The notes beneath the pieces are model-generated. The model worked only from the letters and a program-made list of their open reading frames with translations, ran no database searches and had not been told where the DNA came from. 64,000 bases of DNA, from the NCBI GenBank assembly GCA_030734395.1, contig JAUZTG010000041.1, positions 1,364,001-1,428,000 of the forward strand, written 5' to 3'. A program made the translations under genes and the position numbers. Position 1 is the stretch's first letter. Each line of letters begins with the position of its first letter. This DNA comes from Sarocladium kiliense (Eukaryota; Ascomycota; Sordariomycetes; Hypocreales; Sarocladiaceae). This document shows, piece by piece, positions 11,699 to 22,122 of this stretch.

Positions 11699-11828
11699 TC
11701 CTGAATTTTTCGAGGAAGTAAGGCAACCCTAACAGTTTCAAGTGGGCATCCACACAATTTCTTAGTGAACGTCAACCCATTCGCGAAAACCTCACTCCGG
11801 CCTCTCTTCCCTCCACAACACCGCAATC

Positions 11829-12200
11829 ATGTCTCACGAAAGCGTCTGGAACTCGCGCCCGCGAAACTACGGCAAGGGCTCTCGCAGCTGGTACGATACA
11901 CTCCGAATTCCTCCTCCCTCGAACCTTCCGAAACCGCTCAGCGACGAGCGCTCGATCCGTTTCGATGGGAACACATGATAATTGAGCGTTTGGCTAATGC
12001 TTTGGTTTTCTAGCCGCGTCTGCAAGCACACTGCTGGTCTCATCCGCAAGTACGACCTCAACCTGTGCCGTCAGTGCTTCCGTGAGAAGGCCAAGGACAT
12101 TGGTTTCAACAAGGTGAGCAGAACTGGGCGCAGCGATGTGCTTCGCATGCTTCAATAGGGGGAAGAGACTGACATGAGACTCTCTACGCAGTACCGTTAA
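11829..12200 (+). CDS. rps29: 40S ribosomal protein S29 (uS14)
   Basis: Three exons: 11829-11890, 12014-12113 and 12192-12200; 56 aa, the usual length for eukaryotic S29. The spliced product shows the family hallmarks: NYGKGSRSCRVC at the N-terminal side, GLIRKYDLNLCRQCFRE and KDIGF near the end. The four cysteines (C-x2-C and C-x2-C) bind zinc. The first intron lies within the codon of the first zinc cysteine. The third exon carries only two codons and the stop, so the gene is easily truncated by automatic callers. It works in the head of the small ribosomal subunit. The neighbouring genes are ER folding and mitochondrial translation factors. Confidence 0.97.
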
Positions 12201-12932
12201 GCGAAACCCGGGAAACGACGTGTCGGCGACGAATAGGGGACGGCGGATGCGATGGAACGGAACACATAACCCCGGCTGGAGCGGTGCCGGTCGTGGATTG
12301 GCATCGAAACGAGCACTCGGATGGCGGCCGTTTGGAACCGGAGTTTAATGGCTTGCTTGGTTTTGAGATCGATGGTGCATCTGATGAACCGTCCCTCGAG
12401 GATTGACAAATACCATTCTATTGGAACTTACCACCTGGCTACGTGAATACCGAAGATGTGATGTCTGCTGGCCCCCAAGTGCAAACGGAGTTTTACGATT
12501 TCGGGCTGGCTTGGATTGAATTGTGATGCACCATGTCTGCATGGTATTCCCAGAGCACGAGCACCCATGGACTTCCCTCGGTCCTTGGTTGCACGTACGT
12601 AGAATTGTTGCCTCACCGCTAAGCAATGATACTAATAATATACTTCATGTAGGGTATGGTACATTTTCAGGCTGCATCCTCTTATCTGTCTAAAGTACAT
12701 ATAACAAGACATTGCGAAGAAGCAGAGTGGAGATCTGGTGCTCCGATACCTTGCCCGAACACCAAACCAAGCGTTCAATGACATAGGCACACCGTTTTCA
12801 GTTGTACATGTACATGCGTTGCATGCACCCTCGCGCGCCATAGCGGGCGGTCATTAGCACCATGCTTCTAGGTGTCTTGCTCTCGTAGCCTAGACAACTG
12901 ATCTCTCTTCCGGCATCATACGTTGGAATCCC
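12201..12932. other. Convergent intergenic region S29 / EF-Tu
   Basis: These 732 bases lie between two converging genes and should hold both 3' UTRs and terminators. Only short unbiased open frames occur. I see no RNA gene and no repeat. Confidence 0.6.
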
Positions 12933-14399
12933 TTACTTGATAATACGGGTAGCAAGACCAGTGGCGACAGTGCGGCCACCTTCACGAATGTTGAAGCGCT
13001 GGCCGGCCTCAATGGCGTTGGGGTGGGTCATGGTGACAACCATCTCGACGTTATCACCAGGCATGACGATCTTAGATGAGGCATCCTCAGTACCCTCAGG
13101 GAAGGTCAGGTCGATGGACTCGTCGGAAGTGCGGAGGTAGAGCTGGGGGCGGTAGTGCTCGCCGAAGCCAGTGTGACGGCCACCCTCCTCCTTGGTGAGG
13201 ACGTAGAGAGAAGCAAGGAACTGGGTGTGAGACTTGACGGTGCCGGGCTTGCAGATAACCATGCCACGGCGGACATCCTCACGACGGACACCACGGACAA
13301 GAAGACCAGAATTGTCACCAGCCTGAGCCTCCTCGCAGGACTTCTTGAAGGTCTCGATATCGGTGACCTTGGTCTTGATGGGGTCGACACCCTTGCCAAC
13401 GAGCTCGACATCCTCATCGCGCTTTAGAGTACCACGCTCGACACGGCCAGAGACGACGGTACCGCGGCCAGCAATGGAGAAGACATCCTCAACGGACATG
13501 AGGAAGGGCTTGTCGAGATCACGCTCAGGGGTAGGAATCCAGGAGTCAACAGCGGCCATGAGCTCGTCAATCTTCTGCTGGCCAATCTCAGGGCGCTGGT
13601 TGTTGAGGGCGCAGAGAGCAGAACCCATGATGACAGGGGTGTCATCACCCTCGAAGCCGTAGGTGCTCAGGAGCTCACGCATCTCCATCTCGACGAGCTC
13701 CAACATCTCAGGGTCATCGATGGCATCGACCTTGTTGACGAAGACAACAATCTTCTGGACACCGACCTGACGGGCGAGGAGCAAGTGCTCACGGGTCTGA
13801 GGCATCTGACCATCGGAAGCGGCAACGACGATAATGGCACCGTCCATGTTGGCGGCACCAGTAATCATGTTCTTGATGTAATCGGCGTGGCCAGGGCAGT
13901 CGACGTGGGAGTAGTGCTTGTTCTCGGTCGAGTACTCGATATGGGCGGTGGAAATGGTGATACCACGCTTGCGCTCCTCGGGCGCCTTGTCAATAGCGCC
14001 ATAGTCGAGGAAGTTGGCGAAACCCTTCTCAGCCTGACGCTTGGTGATGGCAGCGGAAAGAGTAGTCTACACAACCACAGGTCAGTATTCGTTGTTTTCA
14101 AGTCGTTCTTCCATCTTGGGTCGTTCAATCCTGTCGTACCTTGCCGTGATCGACGTGACCGATAGTGCCTTGAGATCTGGAGTCAGCGCCAGCCAGAAGA
14201 GAATGCAGATGGCAGATAACTCACCAATGTTGACGTGAGGCTTGGTGCGCTCGAAGACGGCGTATGTGCGGTAGATGTTGAGGGCGCCAGCGGCGGTCTG
14301 CTTCTTCATGGCATACTGAAGGGGGTTGGCATTGCCGCTCCTGAGACCCTGGCGCGCGGTCCGCAGGAACGGGGTGATTGACCTGAAGGCGGTCGACAT
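12933..14399 (-). CDS. tuf1: Mitochondrial elongation factor Tu
   Basis: Three exons on the minus strand: 14399-14225, 14168-14140 (29-nt microexon) and 14066-12933; introns 56 and 73 bp; 445 aa. A basic, acid-free presequence (MSTAFRSITPFLRTARQGLRS) indicates mitochondrial import. All GTPase motifs are present: GHVDHGKT (built across the microexon), RGITIST, DCPGH, NKVD and SAL. Domains 2 and 3 follow at family length, ending in TGLATRIIK. The protein delivers aminoacyl-tRNA to mitochondrial ribosomes in its GTP form. It is divergent from pga2 across about 815 bp that contain a TCACGTGA site 278 bp upstream of the start codon. Confidence 0.97.
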
Positions 14400-15214
14400 T
14401 GTGAATAAGAGTGATAATTACAAGGCTAAGAAAAAGAAGAAAACCCCTGGGCCCAGATCAAGGAAGGAGCGAAAGTGATGATGCAGTGGTAGACGTGAAT
14501 TTGGGGGATGAAGCAGCGCGATGGTGGATCACTATCGCAGGAAATTTTTAAGAGCTCCTGGAGAGGTGGTGCCAGGCGAGCTCGGCAGCCGGCCAGCGTG
14601 TGCTGTTGCGCGCTACGGGGAGAGGCTCCATCATCAAACCTGGGATGGGATTGCTCCAGGGGCCCGTCAGGTGGTATCACGTGAGCTCGCGTCTCAGTTC
14701 AAGTCTCTTGGAGACCTGAAGGAGGTTCTCGGCCAGCAGCCAGACTTGGCGACGGGGCTGTCGCTTTTCTTGTAACAGTGCATCACGAATTCAGTCATCT
14801 CTGGTGGTCTAGAATGCTTCGATGCATGAGCGAATATTCACAGTGGCCAAATATGGGATCTTGTAACATGACACGCGACGTCGCTCTCATCGGCAGCGCC
14901 GGCAGTCCACTGTGCTCCATAGTAGAAAGGGATTGTTCTAGCGATTCAGATATACCTTAGGCGGTGGCATTGCGCCAATAAACTTCGCGGCAATTCGTGA
15001 CCGTGTCTGACTTTTGGGTGCAACTTTTATTCCACCTCGCAGCCTTCCTCTCATCCCTTCACCAGCCCCTTTCCTACACCATCATATTCTCACCTCTATC
15101 TTGCATCATTCCATTCGTCATTCTTACGCTCTAAACTCTGTACCACTTTGCATTATCCAATTTTCTGCCACTGTCGCGACCTGATAGTCGAGACTACATA
15201 ACCTCAAAACAACC
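14400..15214. other. Divergent intergenic region EF-Tu / Pga2
   Basis: This spacer contains both promoters. It holds TCACGTGA at 14677-14684. The pga2-proximal 200 bases are CT-rich (TCTCATCCC, CTCACCTCTATC), typical of fungal transcription initiation. The open frames of up to 84 codons show no family resemblance. Confidence 0.55.
14677..14684. promoter_or_regulatory. TCACGTGA palindrome upstream of EF-Tu
   Basis: The same 8-bp palindrome as upstream of the S29 and L4 genes, 278 bp from the EF-Tu start codon. Its role is inferred from this recurrence. Confidence 0.4.
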
Positions 15215-15697
15215 ATGTCGTCCGAAGCCGAGCAACCCAAGGCACAAGATGCCGAGCTCAACGACTTTGGCCGCATCGCCTTCAAGTTCGTCGAATATGG
15301 TTCCAACGCCACTCGTAACCTTCAAGACACTTTTGGCAACATGACCGTTCACCACTGGCTGCGCCTCGTCGTCATTGTTGGTGGTTACGTCCTCCTGCGT
15401 CCACAGATTATGAAGTTCATGGGCCGCAACGCTACTAAGGAAATGGAGAAGAGGGACGCCATGGAGCAGGCTGCCGCAAAGGCCAAGGTCTCCCCCAACG
15501 AGCTTCGCAGTGGAAAGCCAGACGTCGTGGAGGAAGATGAGGATGAGTACTTCGAAGGACAGGGCACAGGTGCGGACTGGGGAGCCAAGGCCAGGACAAG
15601 GCAAAGACTCCTGTTAAAGAAGTTGATGGAGGCCGAGGAGAAGAAGAAGCAGGATGATGAGGACGACAAGGACATCGCTGAGTTCTTGCAAGATTAA
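15215..15697 (+). CDS. pga2: Pga2-family protein trafficking factor
   Basis: Single exon, 160 aa. An N-terminal soluble segment is followed by one membrane span (LRLVVIVGGYVLL) at about residues 50-65 and then a charged, acidic and Lys-rich coiled tail (DVVEEDEDEYF, EEKKKQDDEDD). The pattern 'VHHWLRLVVIVGGYVLLRP...FMGR' matches the fungal Pga2 family. In yeast Pga2 is an essential ER/nuclear-envelope protein needed for processing of Gas1 and alkaline phosphatase. The start is the first ATG after a pyrimidine-rich leader. The family call rests on the membrane segment and overall plan. Confidence 0.85.
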   Translation: MSSEAEQPKAQDAELNDFGRIAFKFVEYGSNATRNLQDTFGNMTVHHWLRLVVIVGGYVLLRPQIMKFMGRNATKEMEKRDAMEQAAAKAKVSPNELRSGKPDVVEEDEDEYFEGQGTGADWGAKARTRQRLLLKKLMEAEEKKKQDDEDDKDIAEFLQD

Positions 15698-16163
15698 ATT
15701 CGGCGACGCACCTCAATACCAGAATAGGCACCCAACACTCTCAAAAGCTCGACGCCAACAGCCATCGCCAACAAACAGCACATTTTCTCTCAGGATGTCG
15801 CACCTGATTACTTTCCAAGCATTGTTATAGAGCGCCGGGGATAATTACTTGTGAGACTTGCAATCACAAAGGCCCATATGAGCCTCTATTCCATCGAACC
15901 ATGTCTTGCGCGGGTGCAGTGTAACTTGTTGTTCGGACACAGTAGGCCGACTATTTCACTCCATCATACATCTCATAAACTGTCCATAGTGCATTATGCG
16001 GCCTGGCAGGCTCGGCAGTGAGATACGTATAATCCTCCTGTCAGAGCGTATGGCGGCGCTTCACAGTTCGGTCGTAGAGTTCATGCACACAGTAGGAAAG
16101 ATATCAATGGAGATAGTAGAGATAATAGCAATGATAATACTCAGCAGATTGTAGGCATAATGA
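15698..16163. other. Convergent intergenic region
   Basis: These 466 bases lie between the converging pga2 and hydrolase genes. No coding or structural signal was seen; 3' UTRs are expected. Confidence 0.5.
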
Positions 16164-17069
16164 TTATGAAAAGAAGTCTTGAATCGTTGCCACTACATCC
16201 TCCGGTATTTGCTCTGGAATATAATGGCCTGACTCCACGGCTTGCCCTTCGACAGCCACACCGGCATCGGAGACAGCACGCCACTCTGCCAACGCATCGA
16301 AGCACTTTTCGATAACCCCATACTTGCCCCATAAGACCCGTACAGGGCACTTGATCTTCCGGTCTTGTCTCAAGTCTTCACGAGCTTCATCGAGGTCGAG
16401 TGTGGCCGCTGCTCGGTAGTCATTACACATGGCATGAACGGCGTCCGGCTTCTCAAAGATTGACGTGTAGTAATTGAAGCAATCTTCGTCAAAGATCTCC
16501 AGTCCCTTGCTTTGCCGGCCCCCCATGAACAAGGAAAGTACTTTCCGAGGGTCCCCAGCGATCATGGTCTCGGGTAAAGGTGCAGGCTGGATGAGGAAGA
16601 ACCAATGGAAGTACGCCTTGGCGAAGTCGAAGTTGGTCTTGTCAAACATTGCCAATGTCGGACAGATGTCGAGCAGCATGACCTTGAGCACCCGATCGGG
16701 GAAATCGACGCACATCTTGTGCGCGACTCTTGCCCCTCTGTCGTGTGCACACACGTAGAAGGTTTTGTGCCCAAGCTGGTCCATCACGGAAATGAAGTCA
16801 CGGGCCATGGCACTCTTCGCATATGCCTCCACGCTGGCCGGCTTCGACGATTCGCCATAGCCTCGAAGGTCCGGAATGACAAGCGTATACTGGCCGAGGA
16901 GCTGAGGGGCAACTCGGTGCCAAATATGTCGACTCTGTGGGAAGCCGTGCAGGAGCAAGAGAGCTGGGCGAGAAGCATTGGCGTTTGCGGCGCCACTCTT
17001 GAGGCCGTAGATTGCTACATGCGGGTCATCTTGGGTCGTGAGGGTAAACGGCTCGAGTCCCTCGAACAT
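16164..17069 (-). CDS. Alpha/beta hydrolase, fluoroacetate dehalogenase-like
   Basis: Single exon, 301 aa from the ATG at 17069, which gives the family's usual length of about 300; the frame is open to 17258, but the extra 63 residues are unlike the family. Visible motifs: oxyanion HGFPQ, DLRGYGES, nucleophile elbow AHDRGARV with the Asp nucleophile and the two Arg that bind the carboxylate, LLDICPT carrying the acid, the halide-pocket pair His-Trp in YFHWFFL, and catalytic His in ESGHYIPEQ. These are the signature residues of haloacetate and fluoroacetate dehalogenases, which hydrolyse the carbon-halogen bond of haloacetates. Fungal members may use other substrates, including epoxides or esters. 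It is an isolated gene between housekeeping neighbours. Confidence 0.85.
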   Translation of the reverse strand: MFEGLEPFTLTTQDDPHVAIYGLKSGAANANASRPALLLLHGFPQSRHIWHRVAPQLLGQYTLVIPDLRGYGESSKPASVEAYAKSAMARDFISVMDQLGHKTFYVCAHDRGARVAHKMCVDFPDRVLKVMLLDICPTLAMFDKTNFDFAKAYFHWFFLIQPAPLPETMIAGDPRKVLSLFMGGRQSKGLEIFDEDCFNYYTSIFEKPDAVHAMCNDYRAAATLDLDEAREDLRQDRKIKCPVRVLWGKYGVIEKCFDALAEWRAVSDAGVAVEGQAVESGHYIPEQIPEDVVATIQDFFS

Positions 17070-18667
17070 TGTTACGTTTGTTCTCCTGCCGAGGCTGGGG
17101 TCCTTCTCATACAAAATCTTGTAGTTCTTGATCTTTGGCTGTGATAACGATGTGCTTATGTAGGGCCAAATGCAGTGATAGGCATGCTCGGGAATAAATG
17201 AGAGATGTACTGTACGCCCTTCCCAATCAATGTTCCGGGATCCGTTCGGCTGGTGCATGAGAGAGGGGAGTGGTGATGGCTGTTGTCGTCAGCAAAGGCG
17301 GCATGGAGCTAATGCAAAGCCCCGCCCGCGTTCATCGGATCACCTACATGCAGGTTTGGGACTTTGGTTGATCAGGCACTCCTGACTGCCGACAACATGT
17401 GAGGTGGGAGTTTAACGTGACCGGTAGCCTACCTCTGGCTTGTTGTTGGCTTTGGCCATGCAAAGTTGACGGACTCATGACTGGATCCCGGCACGCAGCG
17501 TTCGTGAGCAGAGGTTGAACGGCAAACTCCGATCTCTCTAACCTGAGCCAAGCCAAGAACTCCCATTCAGGTGAGGGGGCACATGGAGAGAAGAATTCTC
17601 AAGGATTCCATGCCAGGTCAGCACTGGGGCGATGGGCTAGAGCCGCGTGCATGAGCTCCACGTCGACGGGAGAAGAGCGCGGGGTCCTGGGCAAAGGCAT
17701 GTGGGTGCTACGAAGACAAAGGGTGGGATGCTGCAGGCGAGGGGATTCTTGTGAGGCAAGAACGTAAGTCGAGGTGGATGACCCGATGGGTTCTCGGAAA
17801 GATTTCTGATTTGAAAGCTTCGAAAGCCCCGTGCTGCATGTAGTGTTATGCAACGCCTGTCAATGTCGAGTCTCGATGGCCTCAGTATTGCAGCATTCGA
17901 GGTTCTCCGTACGGAGTACTCCGTACCTATAGCGGTTTTCAGTGCCCTGAGCCACAGTCCCAGCCCCACTGCCTGAAACCCCCACAGACAGCCACCCTAA
18001 GGCTGCGGCCCGCTGCCACCTTCCAGTGGCATGGCACCACCCATTTAGTACACCGGCCCACCATTGCACCCCTCTGTGCTGTTGTAACGAACCCCTCCCG
18101 TCGTGGCGCACCCTGCCGTCACCTGCCCGCCCAGGGCACCACTGGGCCTAGCACTAAGGATCTGACGCTGGTGGTGGCCAACGATGTCATCCGCCCGCCC
18201 TGTAGCCCAGGCACTTGGCTCTGTTGTGCTTTTGCTGCGCCCCTTCAGCGTCCATCCACTGTCCTCCACCTCAACCTAACTTCGACCTCCGATCAGCACG
18301 GTACAGCATCGCCGTGCATTGCATTGCCTTCAGCTTTCGCGTCTTTTCTAGCGACGAAAATCCTTCTCTAACGTCCTCTGATACCCTTTCGATACTCAAC
18401 GTCTTTCATTGTTCCCTCGAGGCCGTCTTGCTGCCTCTTTGCCGTCAGGCTCGCCGTCGCCGTACACACTGTCGTCATAGCCTGGGACCTCATCAGCTCT
18501 GTGCCCGGAGCTGACTGCTACTCGCTGAGGCTCGCCTGACCGAATAACCAAGCCACCAAGACTGGGTACCGACAAAGCTCGACGAATTTCACTCCCCGGC
18601 TTTGTCGTGTCTGGGCTTTTTAATGTTGCAATGCAGGTGCCTGCCCTAAGCGATTGAAGGAGCGAAG
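17070..18667. other. 1.6-kb divergent intergenic region
   Basis: The region holds the promoters of the hydrolase (-) and of the large CxxC protein (+). It contains the 18-bp palindrome at 17909-17926 and CT-rich stretches at 18230-18430 that look like transcription-start sequence for the plus-strand gene. The open frames of up to 110 codons look like chance. Confidence 0.5.
17909..17926. repeat. 18-bp perfect palindrome
   Basis: GTACGGAGTACTCCGTAC reads the same on both strands. The half-motif TACTCCGTA also occurs at 26116-26124 and 54679-54687, both intergenic. Confidence 0.8.
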
Positions 18668-21514
18668 ATGGGCGACACACTTGATATCCACAGTCTCCTT
18701 GAGACTGGCTATTTCACCACCTCGCGAGCCCGAACAGGAACGCCTTCAGTCTCGCAAGGATCTTTCCCTAATGCGAACGACCTTGCCGGACAAGGTTCTC
18801 GGCAGACTTTGGGGCCCGCGTCTCCAGTGTCCCTTCAACCTGATCCTATAGTAGAGCCTTTGCCCGAACGCGAGGTCCCGCGAATATTCGAAGAACCTCG
18901 AGAGCCTCGTAAGCTGCCTCAGAGGCTACCACAACCCACACAGCCACCTTCGCGTCCTGCTTACGTTCCGCCTCCTACGGTTGAGGACGAGGTTGAATCA
19001 CTGGCTAAGGAGCATGGCTCTCCATCTGCGTCAGACTATCCGGATGAGAAACCTCAATCTCGCGGTCAATTTCAGCAGGAATCTATAATGGAGGAGGTCC
19101 ATGAGCATAACCCCGAGCGACGATTTGTTGTAGTTACAGGCCAGCCTAAGTCGGACTCGAGTGGCTCAGAAGATGATACCCGCCGTGCCAAGAAGCAAGA
19201 GCGAAGGAGGTCCCGACGACCCACGATGAACGAGCCGAAGCCTGATATAAAGCCTGAGCGTAACTCTGAGCCATCATACGAACCAGTTTTCGATGATCGA
19301 CGGGGCACTGATGTCCCCGTGCCGGTCTTGACACGCCGCCGCAGCGAACGCAGGAAGAGCCGGAACGAGTTGCCGCGGATTGATACTTCTTTGCGTCCAG
19401 AGAGGTCTTCCGGGCGGCCACGGACCAAGTCTGCAGTCGGAGGCCCGCGCCCAGACTTCTTTGAGGGAGGGGGCCCGCGGCAAACTGTGGATGGTATGCT
19501 CTCGCCGGAAGTCATCAAACACGGTTCCGGCCGCCGGGAGCAACAATACTACGAATATGGTTCATCTGCCAGCCCGAATGGCCGCCCAAGCTACCCTCGC
19601 AGCCTGTCAAACTCCGCTGATGAGCGATACCTTGAAGCAAGAGATTACAACCGCGGAACCCTAAGCCCAACCGTACCAAAACGATCAGGCCCCAATTACA
19701 ACGGCAGTAGCAGAGATAGTCGCCACTACTCTACCGAACGAGGCGGTGAATCTCGTAGCCGGGATGACTTCCAAACTTCTCGTAACCACCGGCGGGAGGG
19801 TTCCAAATCTTATGGACGGCCCGAGGACCCTTCTTATCGTGGAGCATCTACTGGACGCTCACGAGAGTCTCGACCGAAAAGAGAAGACAGTCGCTCCAGC
19901 GATGAACGCTCTCGGGATGCCCGCATTTCAACCCGCCGACGCCGCGATTCGGTTGTGATCCAAGACGAGCGGCGTTCAATGCCCAATCTGGAAAACGGTG
20001 CCGCGAGCTCTCCCGCCGTACGTCCACCGTCCAGAGGGGCAAACTTACCCCTCGCTTCGCCCAAAATCTCTGTTTCTTCGGACTTGCAATCAAGCGATGG
20101 GCGTAATGGTGTAATTGGGGCTGCTGCTGCCGCTACGGCTGGAGCCGCAGGAATTGCTGCCCTTGGAGTAGATGCCGTGAATGGCCGGAAGACCAATCTG
20201 CCGTACCCAGAGGAGGATTATTTGGCACGGGCCCCTGAACCAGCACCCATCAGTACTCGAGCCCAACCGGATATGGCCTCGTCGTCTTTGCCACGTGAGG
20301 TCCCAGTTGTGGCTTATCCATCAGAAGAGGCACCCCCAGATGCCCCAAAGACCATCACCGAAGGACCATCAACGGCAACACCACAGTCAAGTTCGCAGCC
20401 GTGGCAACCTGGTTCATTCGTACCGGAACGTGATGGGCTCCCGGTTGAGAAGCCCATGGGCGCTTATCGAAGATATTCGGAAAATATCGACACCAGCGGT
20501 CCACCAAAGCTGCCCGAGTGTCGTTTTACCAAGCCTGTCACGGGGGTTCAAAATTGGTTGACATTACCACGATCCGACTTCAACATCTGCACTGGATGTT
20601 ATACAGCCGTATTTGCGGTTACAGATTACCGGACTCACTTCCAGCCCATGCTCTATCCCGTTGACAGGCCAATTGCCTGCGACTTCGGTTCTTCGCCGTG
20701 GTATCGCATCGCATGGCTGCTGACACTGAGAAGCGAGACATCTGACTTGCGTCTCTTTTATGCCATCTCACACATTGCCACTATGTCCCGAACCCAGCCC
20801 TGTCCCGGCGATCGTAAGTCAACTCGAGTTTGGTTGACGATCATTGATCCTTACACTCGGCGGCCTATTCCCAATTTCGCCGTGTGCGTGCAGTGCGCAC
20901 AGACAGTTGAAGCACTGCTACCGAACATGAAAGGCATATTCGTGCCCTTGGATCCGAGGTCTGAGCCATCACGAAGCGTGTGTGCTCTACATTTCACCCC
21001 AAACAGGAAGGAATTCGTCATGTACTTTGATGCCCTGGAAACAACTTCAGACAAGGCACTATCTCTAAACAAACCCCCGGACCTCGATGCTTTGTCGCAA
21101 GAGCTCGAGAAACTTTGCCTGCCACAGGAATGTCCTCGAGATGATCCTGTGCCGGACGGCTACTGGCATATCATGCAATACCTACCTGACTTCACAGTGT
21201 GCGAGAAATGCTTCGGGGAAGTGGTTCGACCGAGGATCAGTGAGGAACGTGTTCTCGCTCGGAATTTCTACCTCAAACCCCAAAGAGTTGCTAATGCAAC
21301 GTGTCAACTGTACTCGGATCGGATGCGTGACGTCTTCCGCCGCGCATGCCGAACGAATGACACGGAGTACTTGGCCACGAGTGTCCGCGAGCGAGCAAGG
21401 AAGGAGAACGAGATCCATAGCAAGCTGCTCAAGTTGGACAGGAAAGGGCATGACAGTGCATGGACGGCAGAGCAAGTGAAGAAATTGGTTGATGAGTGGA
21501 AGAAATGGGAGTAG
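18668..21514 (+). CDS. Large disordered Ser/Arg-rich protein with C-terminal CxxC domain
   Basis: Single exon, 948 aa; the first ATG of the frame follows a CT-rich leader. Residues 1 to about 600 are low-complexity: Pro-rich first, then Ser/Arg/Asp-rich (RRRSRRP, RSRDDFQTSRNHRR) with a short Ala/Gly-rich hydrophobic patch (GAAAAATAGAAGIAALGVDA) near residue 490. The last 330 residues are compact and contain three spaced CxxC pairs (CTGC, CVQC, CEKC) plus WYRIAWLL and KGIFVPLDPRSEPSRS. Paired CxxC motifs suggest zinc binding. I do not recognise an experimentally characterised family; it resembles conserved fungal proteins called 'Ser/Arg-related nuclear matrix-like'. Function is unknown. Confidence 0.85.
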   Translation: MGDTLDIHSLLETGYFTTSRARTGTPSVSQGSFPNANDLAGQGSRQTLGPASPVSLQPDPIVEPLPEREVPRIFEEPREPRKLPQRLPQPTQPPSRPAYVPPPTVEDEVESLAKEHGSPSASDYPDEKPQSRGQFQQESIMEEVHEHNPERRFVVVTGQPKSDSSGSEDDTRRAKKQERRRSRRPTMNEPKPDIKPERNSEPSYEPVFDDRRGTDVPVPVLTRRRSERRKSRNELPRIDTSLRPERSSGRPRTKSAVGGPRPDFFEGGGPRQTVDGMLSPEVIKHGSGRREQQYYEYGSSASPNGRPSYPRSLSNSADERYLEARDYNRGTLSPTVPKRSGPNYNGSSRDSRHYSTERGGESRSRDDFQTSRNHRREGSKSYGRPEDPSYRGASTGRSRESRPKREDSRSSDERSRDARISTRRRRDSVVIQDERRSMPNLENGAASSPAVRPPSRGANLPLASPKISVSSDLQSSDGRNGVIGAAAAATAGAAGIAALGVDAVNGRKTNLPYPEEDYLARAPEPAPISTRAQPDMASSSLPREVPVVAYPSEEAPPDAPKTITEGPSTATPQSSSQPWQPGSFVPERDGLPVEKPMGAYRRYSENIDTSGPPKLPECRFTKPVTGVQNWLTLPRSDFNICTGCYTAVFAVTDYRTHFQPMLYPVDRPIACDFGSSPWYRIAWLLTLRSETSDLRLFYAISHIATMSRTQPCPGDRKSTRVWLTIIDPYTRRPIPNFAVCVQCAQTVEALLPNMKGIFVPLDPRSEPSRSVCALHFTPNRKEFVMYFDALETTSDKALSLNKPPDLDALSQELEKLCLPQECPRDDPVPDGYWHIMQYLPDFTVCEKCFGEVVRPRISEERVLARNFYLKPQRVANATCQLYSDRMRDVFRRACRTNDTEYLATSVRERARKENEIHSKLLKLDRKGHDSAWTAEQVKKLVDEWKKWE

Positions 21515-21991
21515 CCATTTCGATCCTGAGATGGCGATGGGGAGTTGGATATATATCAGACGCCGGCATAGCATATGTGATGATGACCTGACGAACATGA
21601 TGTAGACCATGAATATAACAAAGGCGTTTGAATCAGATGATGTACAGTGCAGTCCGAATAGCGTGGCACCCATCGTTGCTTCAACTGTTCATTGAGTAGA
21701 AATCTAGCTCTTGAGAAGAGGGCAACCATGTAAGCAGGAACCTGTTTGAAGTACAAGGCTACCGTGGGCCACGCCGATCTATCCGTCCATGATGTTGATG
21801 AACTAATATAACTTAACATGGCGAGCAAGATACAACATAAATCACAAGAGAAAATGCACCTAGAATATCCTCTAATACAACAAGATGGTAGGTACCTTTT
21901 GACACCAGGTACCAAAGCGAAGCTAGCTTTGGCACGTCAGATGGTAGCCGTCACAAGGAACAAGTGGGGCCATCGAGCCCCAGAGTAGTCA

Positions 21992-21999
21992 TCACGTGA
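21992..21999. promoter_or_regulatory. TCACGTGA palindrome upstream of L4
   Basis: Part of the 10-bp palindrome ATCACGTGAT, 268 bp upstream of the L4 start codon and about 125 bp before the probable leader intron. It matches the sites upstream of S29 and EF-Tu. Confidence 0.45.
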
Positions 22000-22122
22000 T
22001 TCCAAATCCCGCTGGCGGGGCACGAAGAATGTGGGTCGCCCACCACAACGAATTTCACGAAATTTCAATTGAAGCCGCAAGTTTGACTTCACACCCAATC
22101 CTCACGCCAAATTCGACTCTCG

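Larger units (their letters stand above)
11429..11828. promoter_or_regulatory. Divergent promoter between PDI and ribosomal protein S29
   Basis: A 400-bp spacer between two start codons. It holds the inverted repeat at 11654-11676 and a TCACGTGA palindrome at 11691-11698. The S29-proximal part is pyrimidine-rich (CCTCTCTTCCCTCC), as is usual for transcription starts of ribosomal protein genes. Confidence 0.6.
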
